Source: an uncultured Saprospiraceae bacterium
GTDB taxonomy: Bacteria > Bacteroidota > Bacteroidia > Chitinophagales > Saprospiraceae
Assembly: GCA_938015435.1 (NCBI GenBank)
Contig: CALLPN010000001.1
Span: 372,001-436,000, forward strand
DNA: 64,000 nt
Reading direction: 5' to 3'
Positions 19,287 to 30,300 of this stretch are shown piece after piece. The notes under the pieces are model-generated. The model saw only the letters and a program-made list of their open reading frames with translations, was not told the origin of the DNA and did no database searches. Position numbers and translations under genes: made by a program. Positions within the stretch are counted from its first letter, which is position 1; each line of letters starts with the position of its first letter.

Positions 19287-21386
19287 GTGATTCAGAATTT
19301 ACATTTTCAATATCCTACTTGGTTTTTACTTATTTGCCTACTCTTAGGCGTTGGGTATTCACTGTTTTTATATTTTCGAGAACGGAAGTTTGACGAAGCA
19401 CCCAAGTGGACTCGTCCAGTATTGGCAGTGCTTAGATCTTTGTCTGTAGCCGCTATAGCAGCATTATTACTTTCACCGTTTATCAAGACGGTCAAAGAAG
19501 ATATCCAAGAAGCGATTGTAATAGTCGCTCAAGATCATAGTAGTTCAGTGACTTCGGAGATGAGTGATAGTGAGTTGTCGCAGTTTATCGCCAGCTCTAC
19601 TGCTATGACAGATAAACTTGGTACTAAGTATGAAACTAAGCGACTTTCATTCGGAGAAGCGGTAACAGAAGGTTCTATTGATACTTTTTCACAGCAAGTG
19701 ACTAACTTATCATCTTTGATCGATTATGTAAATGACAACTATGCGGACCAAAATCTGGGCGCTTTGATCATTACATCTGACGGCATCTATAATGAAGGTA
19801 AAAATCCGATTTATAGCAAACTAAATATGACCGCTCCCATCTACACAGTAGCTATGGGAGATACAACTAGAAGAAAGGATATATTGATAAAAAACGTATT
19901 CCACAATAAGATAGCCTATCTCGGTGATAAGTTCTCTATCCAGGCAGATGTACAAGCGATCAATGCTTCTGGTGAAAGTACTAAGCTCAAAGTACAGCAA
20001 ATGAGTACCGGTGGCAAAGTACTCAAAGAGCAAGTGATCAAGATCAAAGGTGACGATTATTTCTCTACTAAAGACATCGTACTAGAGGCAAGTACTACCG
20101 GTAATATCAAATATCGAATCAGTGTGCAAGGCATCAAAAACGAAATGTCGTCGGCCAATAATTACAAAGACATATTCATAGAAGTACTCGATGCCAGGCA
20201 AAAAATATTGATACTAGCTAATTCTCCACACCCTGATTTGGGTGCCATAAAGTCACTAATCACTACGAACAAAAACTATGAAGTAGATATCAAATATCCA
20301 CAAGGAAAGAACTACAACATTAACGATTATAATGTAGTCATAATGCATAATCTACCTTCAAAAACAAACAAGGTTGTGGGAGATTTGGATCAAATCAAAA
20401 GAAGAAATATATCTACTTTGTATGTCCTAGGATCTCAGACTGATATCACGGCTTTCAACAAAGTACAGAATGTGGTAAGCCTAGGTGGTAATAGCACATC
20501 ATTAGAAAATATACAAGCTGAGGTAAACCAAAGCTTTAGTCTATTCACTACTTCTGATGATATCAAAAGGAAGCTTGGTCAGTTTCCTCCGTTAGTTACA
20601 CCATTTGGAAAATATGTTGCCAGCGCTACGACACAATCTTTGATCAATCAAAATATTAGTAAAGTAAAGACTGAATATCCATTACTTGCATTTAGTAATA
20701 GTGAAGGAAAACGTCAAGCGATACTTGCTGGAGAAGGCATATGGAAATGGAGAGTTTTCGATTACTTGCAACACGATAGTTACTTGCTTACCCAAGAGTT
20801 AGTTAATAAGACTATCCAATATCTATCGTTGAAAGATGATAAACGAAAATTCCGATCATCGAATAGCAAAAACATCTATAAAGAAAATGAGAGTGTCATA
20901 CTCGATGCTCAGCTCTATAATGAGAATTACGAATCTATTAACGATCCAGAAGTAAACGTAACCATCTCAAATGCCGGAGGTAAAGAATTTAACTTTATAA
21001 TGAATCGAACTCAAAACTTCTACACGCTTGACGCGGGTAGATTTGCAGAAGGAAATTATAGATATACCACAAGGACTAATCTTGGAGGTAAATCGTATGA
21101 AGACAAAGGAAGATTCTCAGTGCAATCTATTCAACTAGAAAACTTTGATCTTACAGCAAGGCATAGCGTACTGAAATCACTAAGTGAGAAGTACGGTGGG
21201 AAGATGATTTACCCTAATGAAATGGACGCACTTGCGACTGAGATTGTAGAGTCTGATTCCCTCAAACCAGTTATATTCCAATCGAGTAAAACGCAATCTA
21301 TTATGCACCTCAGATGGCTATTCTTTGTATTGGCAGGACTGCTAATCCTCGAATGGTTTATCAGGAGATATATGGGATCGTACTAA
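19287..21386 (+). CDS. Membrane-anchored protein with a VWA-like domain
   Basis: 699 residues from a GTG start; the next residues IQNLHFQYPTWFLLICLLLG match the usual N-terminus of this Bacteroidota family, so I keep it. Two N-terminal membrane segments (about 10-30 and 45-66) are followed by a periplasmic part beginning with a von Willebrand-like strand and MIDAS-type motif VAQDHSSSV (DxSxS form), then Ig-like/beta-rich sequence. A C-terminal membrane segment (LRWLFFVLAGLLILEWFIRRY) closes it. The layout resembles BatA-type proteins but no MoxR ATPase is adjacent. An envelope role is inferred. Confidence 0.82.
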   Translation: MIQNLHFQYPTWFLLICLLLGVGYSLFLYFRERKFDEAPKWTRPVLAVLRSLSVAAIAALLLSPFIKTVKEDIQEAIVIVAQDHSSSVTSEMSDSELSQFIASSTAMTDKLGTKYETKRLSFGEAVTEGSIDTFSQQVTNLSSLIDYVNDNYADQNLGALIITSDGIYNEGKNPIYSKLNMTAPIYTVAMGDTTRRKDILIKNVFHNKIAYLGDKFSIQADVQAINASGESTKLKVQQMSTGGKVLKEQVIKIKGDDYFSTKDIVLEASTTGNIKYRISVQGIKNEMSSANNYKDIFIEVLDARQKILILANSPHPDLGAIKSLITTNKNYEVDIKYPQGKNYNINDYNVVIMHNLPSKTNKVVGDLDQIKRRNISTLYVLGSQTDITAFNKVQNVVSLGGNSTSLENIQAEVNQSFSLFTTSDDIKRKLGQFPPLVTPFGKYVASATTQSLINQNISKVKTEYPLLAFSNSEGKRQAILAGEGIWKWRVFDYLQHDSYLLTQELVNKTIQYLSLKDDKRKFRSSNSKNIYKENESVILDAQLYNENYESINDPEVNVTISNAGGKEFNFIMNRTQNFYTLDAGRFAEGNYRYTTRTNLGGKSYEDKGRFSVQSIQLENFDLTARHSVLKSLSEKYGGKMIYPNEMDALATEIVESDSLKPVIFQSSKTQSIMHLRWLFFVLAGLLILEWFIRRYMGSY

Positions 21387-21490
21387 AATTTTAAACACTA
21401 AGAATCTCTTCTATAAAGAAACACGGTAAACTTTGACCCGCAAATTTCAATGCTTAAACTAATCTTTACAGGCTCAATGGATGACTCCTA

Positions 21491-21528
21491 AGTTATAGGG
21501 AATTTCCCTATAACTAATTCCCTATACT
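21491..21528. promoter_or_regulatory. Perfect 25-bp palindrome with a third half-site, candidate operator
   Basis: AGTTATAGGGAA and TTCCCTATAACT are perfect 12-base complements around one central T (21491-21515). A near-identical half-site TTCCCTATACT follows at 21518-21528. The cluster lies about 95 bases upstream of a TACCTTTG promoter element and the ABC exporter gene. No T-run follows, so a terminator for the upstream gene is less likely. The binding protein is unknown. Confidence 0.55.
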
Positions 21529-21621
21529 CCCTTTGATCTTGGAAAGAAGTATTACTTAAGAATCATATATAAAAGATTAACCTTATCATGCGTAAAACCT
21601 TCCTAGGCAAGAGATGTTAAC

Positions 21622-21629
21622 TACCTTTG
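21622..21629 (+). promoter_or_regulatory. Candidate -7 element of the ABC exporter gene
   Basis: TACCTTTG is an exact TAnnTTTG match, 39 bases before the TTG start. No clear TTG -33 element is seen at the usual spacing, which is compatible with activator-dependent use of the nearby palindrome. Confidence 0.45.
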
Positions 21630-21667
21630 GAGTTCATACTATTATTACTATATAAACCTATACCAAC

Positions 21668-23434
21668 TTGCGTAATCTTTCAGTCCTTAATAAATACTTT
21701 GTAAAATATCGCTGGAGGCTATTATCTGGAATCGTAATCGTAGCGCTAAGTAACTACTTCGGAGTACTAATCCCTCAAAAAATTAGGCAAGCATTGGACT
21801 ATGTCAATGGCATAGAAGATAAAACTGCAATGATGAGTGGTGAAGGCGCTGCATTTGATAGTGTAAGTGATGCGCTCTTTTGGTTTGGACTTTCTATCAT
21901 AGGTTTGGTTTGTCTCAAGGGAATATTTATGTATTACATGCGTCAGACAATCATCGTAATGTCTAGGCTGATTGAGTATGATATGCGTAAAGAGATATTT
22001 GAGCATCTTGAAAAAATGGATCTTGGATTTTACCGTAGAAATAAGACTGGAGATCTTATGGCTAGAGTGTCGGAAGATGTATCCAAAGTTAGGATGTATG
22101 TTGGACCCGCTCTGCTTTACGGCATCAACTTGGTGACTCTATTTAGCATGACTATCTATGCTATGTTTCAAGTCAACGCTACCCTCTCTTGGTGGACCTT
22201 ACTTCCATTACCATTTTTATCTCTTTCGATTTATTGGGTCAGTAGCCGTATTCATAATCGTAGTGCAATCATTCAAGCTCAGTTGGCCGATCTCAACTCG
22301 ACAGCACAAGAAGTATACTCTGGTATCAGGATTGTAAAATCTTATGTCAAGGAAAATCAATTTGGAAAATACTTCCTACAAGAAAGTGAAGATTTCAAGA
22401 GCAAATCGCTTGACTTAGCGCGCATCAATGCCTTTTTCTTTCCACTGATGATCCTCTTGATCAGCACAAGTACTCTATTAGTATTATTTATAGGAGGTAG
22501 AGAAATAGCCGCTGGCAATGTTACACCTGGTAATATAGCCGAGTTTATTATATACGTGAATTATCTCACATGGCCAGTGACTAGTATCGGGTGGATAGCC
22601 AGTCTAATACAACAAGCAGATGCTTCTCAAGAAAGAATCAATTACTTGCTCGATCAAGATCCTGTGATCAAAAACCCAACAATAAACCCTATAGATATCA
22701 AGGGCGATATTCGATTTGAAAATGTTTCGTTTACATATCCAGATACTGGGATCAGGGCAGTTAACAATGTCTCTTTCCATCTCAAACAAGGTCAAAAGAT
22801 GGCAATCATAGGAAAGACTGCGAGTGGAAAAACTACACTAGCGGATCTAATATTACGAATGTACGATACGGCCGAAGGCAGTATAAAAATAGACGGACAT
22901 GAACTGAGAACTATGGATATCGATCACTTAAGAGATCGTATTGGATATGTATCTCAGGATGTATTCTTATTCTCCGATACGGTGAGTAATAACATACGTT
23001 TTGGTAAGGATGAAGTAGATGATGAAACCGTGAAACGATACGCCCATTATGCTTCGGTCAAAGAAGATATAGAAGGTCTCCCTCAAGGATTTGAAACTCG
23101 TGTAGGCGAACGTGGCGTAACGCTCTCTGGGGGACAGAAACAGAGAATATCCTTAGCAAGGGCTCTGATCAAGGATCCAGATATTGTCATCTTAGATGAT
23201 TGCCTATCCGCTGTAGATACCAAGACTGAGCAACACATCTTATCATACCTCAATGAGGAACTCAAAGATAAAACTAGTATCATCATCACCCACAGAGTAC
23301 ACAATCTGTTAGATTTTGATCAGATAATTGTACTTGAAGAAGGCTCTATTGCAGAGCAAGGTACTCATGAAGAACTCCTGGCTCTTGGAGGATATTATGC
23401 TGAATTACAGGAAGCAAATGCGATCGAAGCATAG
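21668..23434 (+). CDS. ABC exporter half-transporter (fused membrane and ATPase domains)
   Basis: 588 residues from a TTG start; the following RNLSVLNKYFVKYRWRLLSGI is a normal exporter N-terminus. Six membrane segments fill about residues 15-310, followed by the nucleotide-binding domain: Walker A GKTASGKTT near 378, signature LSGGQKQR near 484, Walker B VILDDCLSAVD and the H-loop ITHR. The residue after the Walker B aspartate is Asp instead of the catalytic Glu, as in the degenerate half of heterodimeric exporters such as TM287/288. The substrate is unknown; lipid or drug export are typical for the family. No partner half is adjacent. Confidence 0.92.
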   Translation: MRNLSVLNKYFVKYRWRLLSGIVIVALSNYFGVLIPQKIRQALDYVNGIEDKTAMMSGEGAAFDSVSDALFWFGLSIIGLVCLKGIFMYYMRQTIIVMSRLIEYDMRKEIFEHLEKMDLGFYRRNKTGDLMARVSEDVSKVRMYVGPALLYGINLVTLFSMTIYAMFQVNATLSWWTLLPLPFLSLSIYWVSSRIHNRSAIIQAQLADLNSTAQEVYSGIRIVKSYVKENQFGKYFLQESEDFKSKSLDLARINAFFFPLMILLISTSTLLVLFIGGREIAAGNVTPGNIAEFIIYVNYLTWPVTSIGWIASLIQQADASQERINYLLDQDPVIKNPTINPIDIKGDIRFENVSFTYPDTGIRAVNNVSFHLKQGQKMAIIGKTASGKTTLADLILRMYDTAEGSIKIDGHELRTMDIDHLRDRIGYVSQDVFLFSDTVSNNIRFGKDEVDDETVKRYAHYASVKEDIEGLPQGFETRVGERGVTLSGGQKQRISLARALIKDPDIVILDDCLSAVDTKTEQHILSYLNEELKDKTSIIITHRVHNLLDFDQIIVLEEGSIAEQGTHEELLALGGYYAELQEANAIEA

Positions 23435-23593
23435 CCATGTATCCGAAGGCATTGTTTTTATATCGCCACATTTTATATCCGTTTAAGTATATTTTGCAGT
23501 AAGATTCACTCGTTTTGAAAGGAATAGTTATTTTAGCAATAGAATTTGTAATAAAACAGGCTAATTAGTAACCTTCACCAAAACAAATAAGAA

Positions 23594-24019
23594 GTGGAAA
23601 ATAATAACAGAGAGAGTGTTTATAGCACAAAAGTGAGAGCAGGAAAGAGGAGAACGTACTTTTTTGATGTTCGTCAAACTAAAAGAGATGATTACTATAT
23701 TACTCTTACAGAAAGCACTAAAAGGTATGAAGGTGAAGGATATGATCGTCATAAAATTTTTCTCTATAAGGAAGATTTCAACAGATTCCAACAACATCTT
23801 GCAGATACTATCACTCACGTAAAAACTGAGCTTCTTCCTGATTTCGATTACGAACAATACGAAAGAAGACAAGCGGAATGGGAAGCTTCTCTAGATGAAG
23901 ATGGTAATCCACCTCCACGACCAGAAGCCGCAGAATCAAAAGCACCCAAAGCTCCTGATGCAAAAGAAACTACCACTGAAGAAACTCCTACAGATACAGA
24001 AGAAGATATGAGCTGGTAA
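23594..24019 (+). CDS. DUF3276 / PUR-alpha-like nucleic-acid-binding protein
   Basis: 141 residues from a GTG start. The core SVYSTKVRAGKRRTYFFDVRQTKRDDYYITLTES is the hallmark of the DUF3276 family, a bacterial PUR-repeat fold found mainly in Bacteroidota and some spirochaetes, where a homologue binds DNA and RNA. One PUR repeat (residues about 8-85) is followed by an acidic, Pro/Glu-rich tail probably disordered. PUR proteins dimerise to form a complete fold. It is monocistronic with a strong terminator. The cellular role in Bacteroidota is not established. Confidence 0.9.
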   Translation: MENNNRESVYSTKVRAGKRRTYFFDVRQTKRDDYYITLTESTKRYEGEGYDRHKIFLYKEDFNRFQQHLADTITHVKTELLPDFDYEQYERRQAEWEASLDEDGNPPPRPEAAESKAPKAPDAKETTTEETPTDTEEDMSW

Positions 24020-24042
24020 AATCGGCTTAAATACACATAATT

Positions 24043-24079
24043 AAAAAAGAGTAACCAGTCCAACTGTTTACTCTTTTTT
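24043..24079 (+). terminator. Terminator after the PUR-like gene
   Basis: AAAAAAGAGTAA (24043-24054) pairs perfectly with TTACTCTTTTTT (24068-24079), giving stem and T-run together. It begins 24 bases after the stop codon. Confidence 0.85.
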
Positions 24080-24316
24080 GTGTGCGTACTCTAGGTATTC
24101 ACAACAGCTCAGAATACAATCGAAACGTTGCACAAACCCTATAAAACACGAAGGATTGTGCTCGAAATGTCGTCCAAAAAAGCTACCGATACTTTATACA
24201 TATAAGAACGAGTAGATTATTGAAAACTCGCCAATCAGATTCATATTTTTTTGGTACTTTCGAAAATAGAATGCTTAAGATAGAGACATACCTAATACCC
24301 TTAAGATCAGCATAGC

Positions 24317-27300
24317 ATGAATACCAACCAACCTGTTATCTCTTTTGACTTCAAATGGTCAATAATTTTACTCCTATTTCTTTTTTTCACTATTTCATTC
24401 AATGCAAATGCACAGATAGGTTTACCTTGTATAGTAGGTACTGAAAACTCCTGCCAATGCTCTACTGCTGAAGTGTTATGCAACTTTGCTGATTTGGATG
24501 GATATACGTACTCAATGAGTACCTTCTCGCATCCAGATGATGGTCCAGACCCAATGTGTTCAGGTCCTCAAGGTAATTTTACGACAAGTCATAATCCAAC
24601 TTGGTTCGGTTTCATAGCATGGTGTACAGAGCTTGATTTAAGAGTAACTTATACCAACTGTACAAACGAAGGTAATATTTTCAATCCTTGTGCGGGTATA
24701 CAAGCTGCAGTCTATGATGATTGCTCATTAAACCCCAATTCCGCAATAGCATGTAATACTACTGGTGGTGGCGGACTTTGCGATGCTGATGGTCAAAGAG
24801 ATCTAAGTCTATCAGGAATGACAGTAGGAAATACATATTATTTTTTAGTGGATGGATGTTGTGGTTCCGCTTGTGATATTCTCATCGAAATACTTGCAGA
24901 TTGTGGTGTTGGAGATATCTCTCCTTGGAATCAAGAGATGCTAGGGCCTGAAGAAGTATGTTTACCTGATGGTGAATCAACATATAGTATCACTAGGATA
25001 ATGGGAGGAGATGAATACTATTGGTATGTCGATGGAGTATTCACCGCTTATGACAATCCACAAACTTTAGAGGTAACTTGGACAACTCCTGGTATCCATA
25101 CGATATGCGTAGATGTAGACAAACAACCTTGTATCGACGAATCAGATTTCCCTCCGCAACTTTGTAAGACCATTTGTGTATTACCATCTTCCGCTGATGC
25201 TGGGTCGATTACTGCTACACCGAGCCCCACTTGTCCTGATGATGATATTACAATCCAAGCTTCAGGATATAACAATATACCTGAATTCACCGAATATATA
25301 TTCGTCACCGATGATAGTGGTTCGATAATCTATACTGAACCCGGAGACTCTGGAACATTTATTCCAGACGCGTGTGGTACTTACATTGCATACAGTTATA
25401 ACTTTAAAGATAACGATACGTTTGATCCTCCGATGATTGGGCAAATTATTGCTGATATAGCAGATTGTGATACTACCTGTTTCTGCGCTATGGAGCCGAT
25501 AAATTTCATTATAGAAGACACTGAATTACCTGTATTCACTGCACCACCAGGCAATCTAGATATTGATTGTTTTGATGGATTAGCAGCTATGGAAGACCTA
25601 AACTGGACAGATAATTGTGCAGGTAGCGGAGCCGCTGAAGGTGTCGAAGTTGGGTCCGCAACTTTATGTGATGGTGGTAACTATACACGTACTTGGACCT
25701 ATACGGATCAATGTGATAATGAAGCGACCCATGTACAAACGATAACCGTAAGTGCTGTACCTGTGCCTGTCTTTGACATGGAACCCGCAGATCTAACCGT
25801 AGAATGCTTAGCCGATTTAATGCCTGGAGTAAATCTAGACTTTACCAATAGTTCTGTTGGGAGTTGCTTAATCGATGGTAACATTCCAGCTGTTGAATCT
25901 GGTACGCCAACTGCCTGTGGTGGAACCCTAACTTATACATGGTCATTTACTGATTTATGTGGAAGACTGCTTGAGCACGAGCAAGACATTACTGTGGAGA
26001 TGATAGATCCACCTGTATATGTTGATCCTTTGGGTGATATTACCTACGATTGTATTGATGAAGTACCTGCTGCAATAGACCTTGTTTGGAACTCTAATTG
26101 TGGTGGTACAGGTACTACTGAAGCGGTAGAAATGGACAATACAGATGCGTGTCTGGGTGGTACGATTATACGAACATGGAACTATGTCGATCCTTGTGGA
26201 CAACCGGCAAGTCATATGCAAACTATCACAATCAATCCTGTACCTCAAGTAGTATGGACAAGTGTGTTACCTACTGATATAAACGTAGTCTGTGGAGAAA
26301 CCTTTCCTCCATTTGTAGATTTGAATTATAGTAATTCGGCTTTAGGCGCTTGCCTAGATTCGGGTATGGAGAGTCCAGTTGAAGCGGGTACTCACGATGT
26401 ATGTGGAGATATCGTGACACGTACATGGTCATATACTCCTGACTGTGGTACCCCAATCACTTACGTACAAAATATAACATTAATTGATACTGAAGATCCC
26501 GTATTTACGGATCCTCCTGGGCCTATTACTTTTACTTGTATTTCGGAAGTGCCTGACGCTCCAAATCTAGTATGGACAGATAACTGTGATGGTACAGGAG
26601 ATGTGCCAGCTGGAGAAGTAGATGCAACAGATGCATGTCTAGGAGGCACGATTACTCGTAATTGGATATACACAGATGATTGTGGTAATCCTGTTACTCA
26701 TATGCAAGTCATCACCATAGATCCTATCCCTGATGTGGTCTGGACTTCTATGCTTCCTCCAGATGTTACAATCACTTGTGATGATGCGCTACCTACATTG
26801 AATATGCTAGATTACTCCAATGGTGCTCCAGAAGTTGACTGTCTCGATGAAGGTTCTGTTCCTGGTATGGAAGTCGGAATGCTTGATGTATGTGGAGATA
26901 TAATTACTCGTACATGGATGTACACACCGACTTGTGGACCAGCAATAACTCATACTCAGACTATCGAACTAGAAGATACTGAAGATCCAACATGGCCTGG
27001 TGCTCCAGGAGATATTTCATACGATTGTATATCGGAAGTACCCGCTATGACAGACCAATCGTGGGATGATAACTGTGATGGTACAGGAATGGTAGAAGGA
27101 GTAGAAGATGATATGACATCAGGATGTGCAGGAGGAACGATTATTCGTACTTGGTCTTATACTGATGAATGTGGCAATCCATCCACGCACATGCAGACTA
27201 TAACAGTGAATCCGATTCCTGTGGTAGTATGGACTACTACGCTTCCAGGTGATGAAGAGATTACTTGTAATGAATCAATACCTGCACTCATAGAATTAGA

Positions 27301-30300
27301 ATTTTCAAATGGATCTTCAATAGTGAGTTGTCTTGATGAAGGAATGGTACCAGCTGTCGAAGTAGGAACTCTTGAGATTTGTGGAGATCAAATCATAAGA
27401 AACTGGGAATATCTAACCATTTGTGGTGAGACAATTACCCATATGCAAACTATCACATTGATAGATACTGACGATCCCGTATTTACAGATCCTCCAATGG
27501 ACGAAACCTATGATTGCGTGTTAGATGTACCCGTTGCTACTGACCTGACATGGACAGATATATGTGACGGTACTGGTGAGGTACCTGTTGTCGAAGTCGA
27601 TATGACTGATGCTTGTACTGGAGGGACAATTACGCGAACATGGGAATATACAGATGCTTGCGGTAATACAGCGACGCATCCACAAGTCATTACAGTAAAT
27701 CCCGTTCCTGATGTAGTTTGGATTACTACCCTACCTATTGACGTTACTATCCAATGTGGCGATGATGTTCCTATGGCGATAGACTTAAATTATTCTAATA
27801 GTTCGCCATCTACTAATTGCTTAGACGAAGGAACGATACCTCCAGTTGAAATAGGTGAACTTCTGATTTGTGATGATATGATTACTCGAACTTGGGAATA
27901 TACTCCGACTTGCGGACCCGCTCTGACACACACACAAACTATTACGCTGGAAGATATGATCGATCCTGTATTTGTGGATCCTCCAGGCGATGAGACTTAT
28001 GATTGTGTGGCAGATGTAACTCCAGAAATAGACCTAACCTGGACAGATAATTGTGATGGCACGGGTGTTGTTGAACCTACGATAGATGGTACTTTAGATG
28101 ACTGTACTGGTGGTACGATTACACGTACTTGGGAGTATACAGATAACTGCGGTAATACTGTAACTCACCCTCAGGTGATCACTGTTAATCCTGTTCCAGA
28201 TGTAATTTGGATTACTACTCTTCCTATTGACGTTACTATCCAATGTGGTGATGACATTCCAGATGCTATAGATTTAGATTATTCTAATAGTTCTCCATCT
28301 ACCAATTGTTTAGATGAAGGTACTATACCTCCAGTTGAAGTTGGTGAACTTTTGATATGTGACGATATGATTACTCGTACTTGGGAATATACTCCCACTT
28401 GCGGACCTGTTTTGACACATACTCAAACCATTACTTTGGAAGATATGATTGATCCAGTATTTGTGGATCCTCCAGGCGATGAGACTTATGATTGTGTTGC
28501 AGACGTAATTCCAGAAGTTGACTTGACTTGGACAGACAACTGCGATGGTACCGGTGTAGTAGAACCAACGATTGATGGAACACTAGACGACTGTACTGGT
28601 GGAACGATCACTCGTACTTGGGAGTATACAGATAACTGCGGCAATACGGTAACGCACCCTCAAGTGATCACTGTTAATCCAGTACCAGATGTAATTTGGA
28701 TTACTACTCTTCCTATTGATATTACTATACAATGTGGCGATGATATTCCAGATGCTATAGACTTAGATTATTCAAATAGTTCGCCATCAACTAATTGCTT
28801 AGACGAAGGAACGATACCTCCAGTTGAAGAAGGTGAACTTTTGATTTGTGAAGATATGATTACTCGTACTTGGGAATACACGCCTACTTGCGGACCAGTA
28901 TTGACACACACTCAAACCATCACTTTACAAGATTTGATTAATCCAGTATTTGTAGATCCTCCTGGAGATGAAGTATACGATTGTGTTGCAGATGTAACAG
29001 CATCTACTGATCTCACTTGGACTGACAATTGCGACGGTACAGGTGTTGTTGAACCTACTTTAGACGGTACTTTAGATGCCTGTTCTGGTGGTACGGCTAC
29101 TCGTACTTGGGAATACATTGACGATTGTGGAAACCCAGTGACTCATATTCAAACGGTAATAGTAAATCCTGTTCCAGATGTAGTTTGGATTAATACTCCT
29201 CCTGCCGATGTGACCATACAATGTGGAGATAACGTCCCCATGGCGATAGATCTTGACTACTCCAATGGAGCTTCTGCCAGTTGTGTTGACGAAGGTACTA
29301 TCCCTCCTGTAGAGGAAGGCGAGTTATTAGTTTGTAACGATATGATTACTCGTACTTGGGAATATACTCCGACCTGTGGTCCAGCACTTTTGCATGTTCA
29401 GACTATTACTTTAGAGGATATGATTCCGCCAGTATTTGTGGATCCTCCTGCTAGTGAAACATATGATTGTATCGGTGATGTCATTGCCGAATCTGACCTT
29501 ACTTGGACAGACAACTGTGATGGAACAGGAGAAGTATCTCCTACTATCGATGGTACTATCGATGATTGTACCGGTGGTACTGCAATCCGTACATGGGAGT
29601 ATATTGATGAATGTGGAAACCCTGTGACTCATATGCAGACCGTCATCGTCAATCCTGTACCAGACGTAGTTTGGACTACAGCACCACCAGCGGATGTAAT
29701 TTTGCAATGTGGAGATGATATTCCAGATGCTATAGATCTTAATTATAGCAATAGTGCAGCTTCACCTACCTGCCTTGATGAAGGTGTCTTACCTCCAGTA
29801 GAAGATGGAACACTTACAGTTTGCGGTGACATGATCACTCGTACTTGGGAGTATACTCCGACTTGTGGACCCGCACTTTTACATGTACAAACAATAACTT
29901 TAGAAGATTTAATACCGCCAGTATTCGTAGGAGCACCAACGAATGAAACTTTTGATTGCTTAGCTGATGTCCCTACTGCTATAGACCTCACTTGGACAGA
30001 CAATTGTGATGGTACCGGAATGGTACCACCATCAATAAGTGATACTTCAGATCCTTGTACTGGGGGCAGTATAACTCGCTCCTGGGAATATACCGATGAA
30101 TGTGGAAATCCAGTTACAGCAATGCAACTTATCACTATCAATCCTGTGCCTGATGTAATGTGGACTACTGCATTACCTCCAGACGTAATACTCCAGTGTG
30201 GCGATGCCATACCAGATGCGATTGATCTCAATTATAGCAATGGATTATCAGGAGTAGTGTGCGCTGAAAATGGGATAATCCCTCCAGTAGAAGTGGGTAT

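Noticed and set aside
27960-29440. The regularly spaced near-identical DNA in the giant gene could suggest a CRISPR array.
   Set aside because: The repeats are 489 bases, fully coding and in frame, with no short repeat-spacer pattern.
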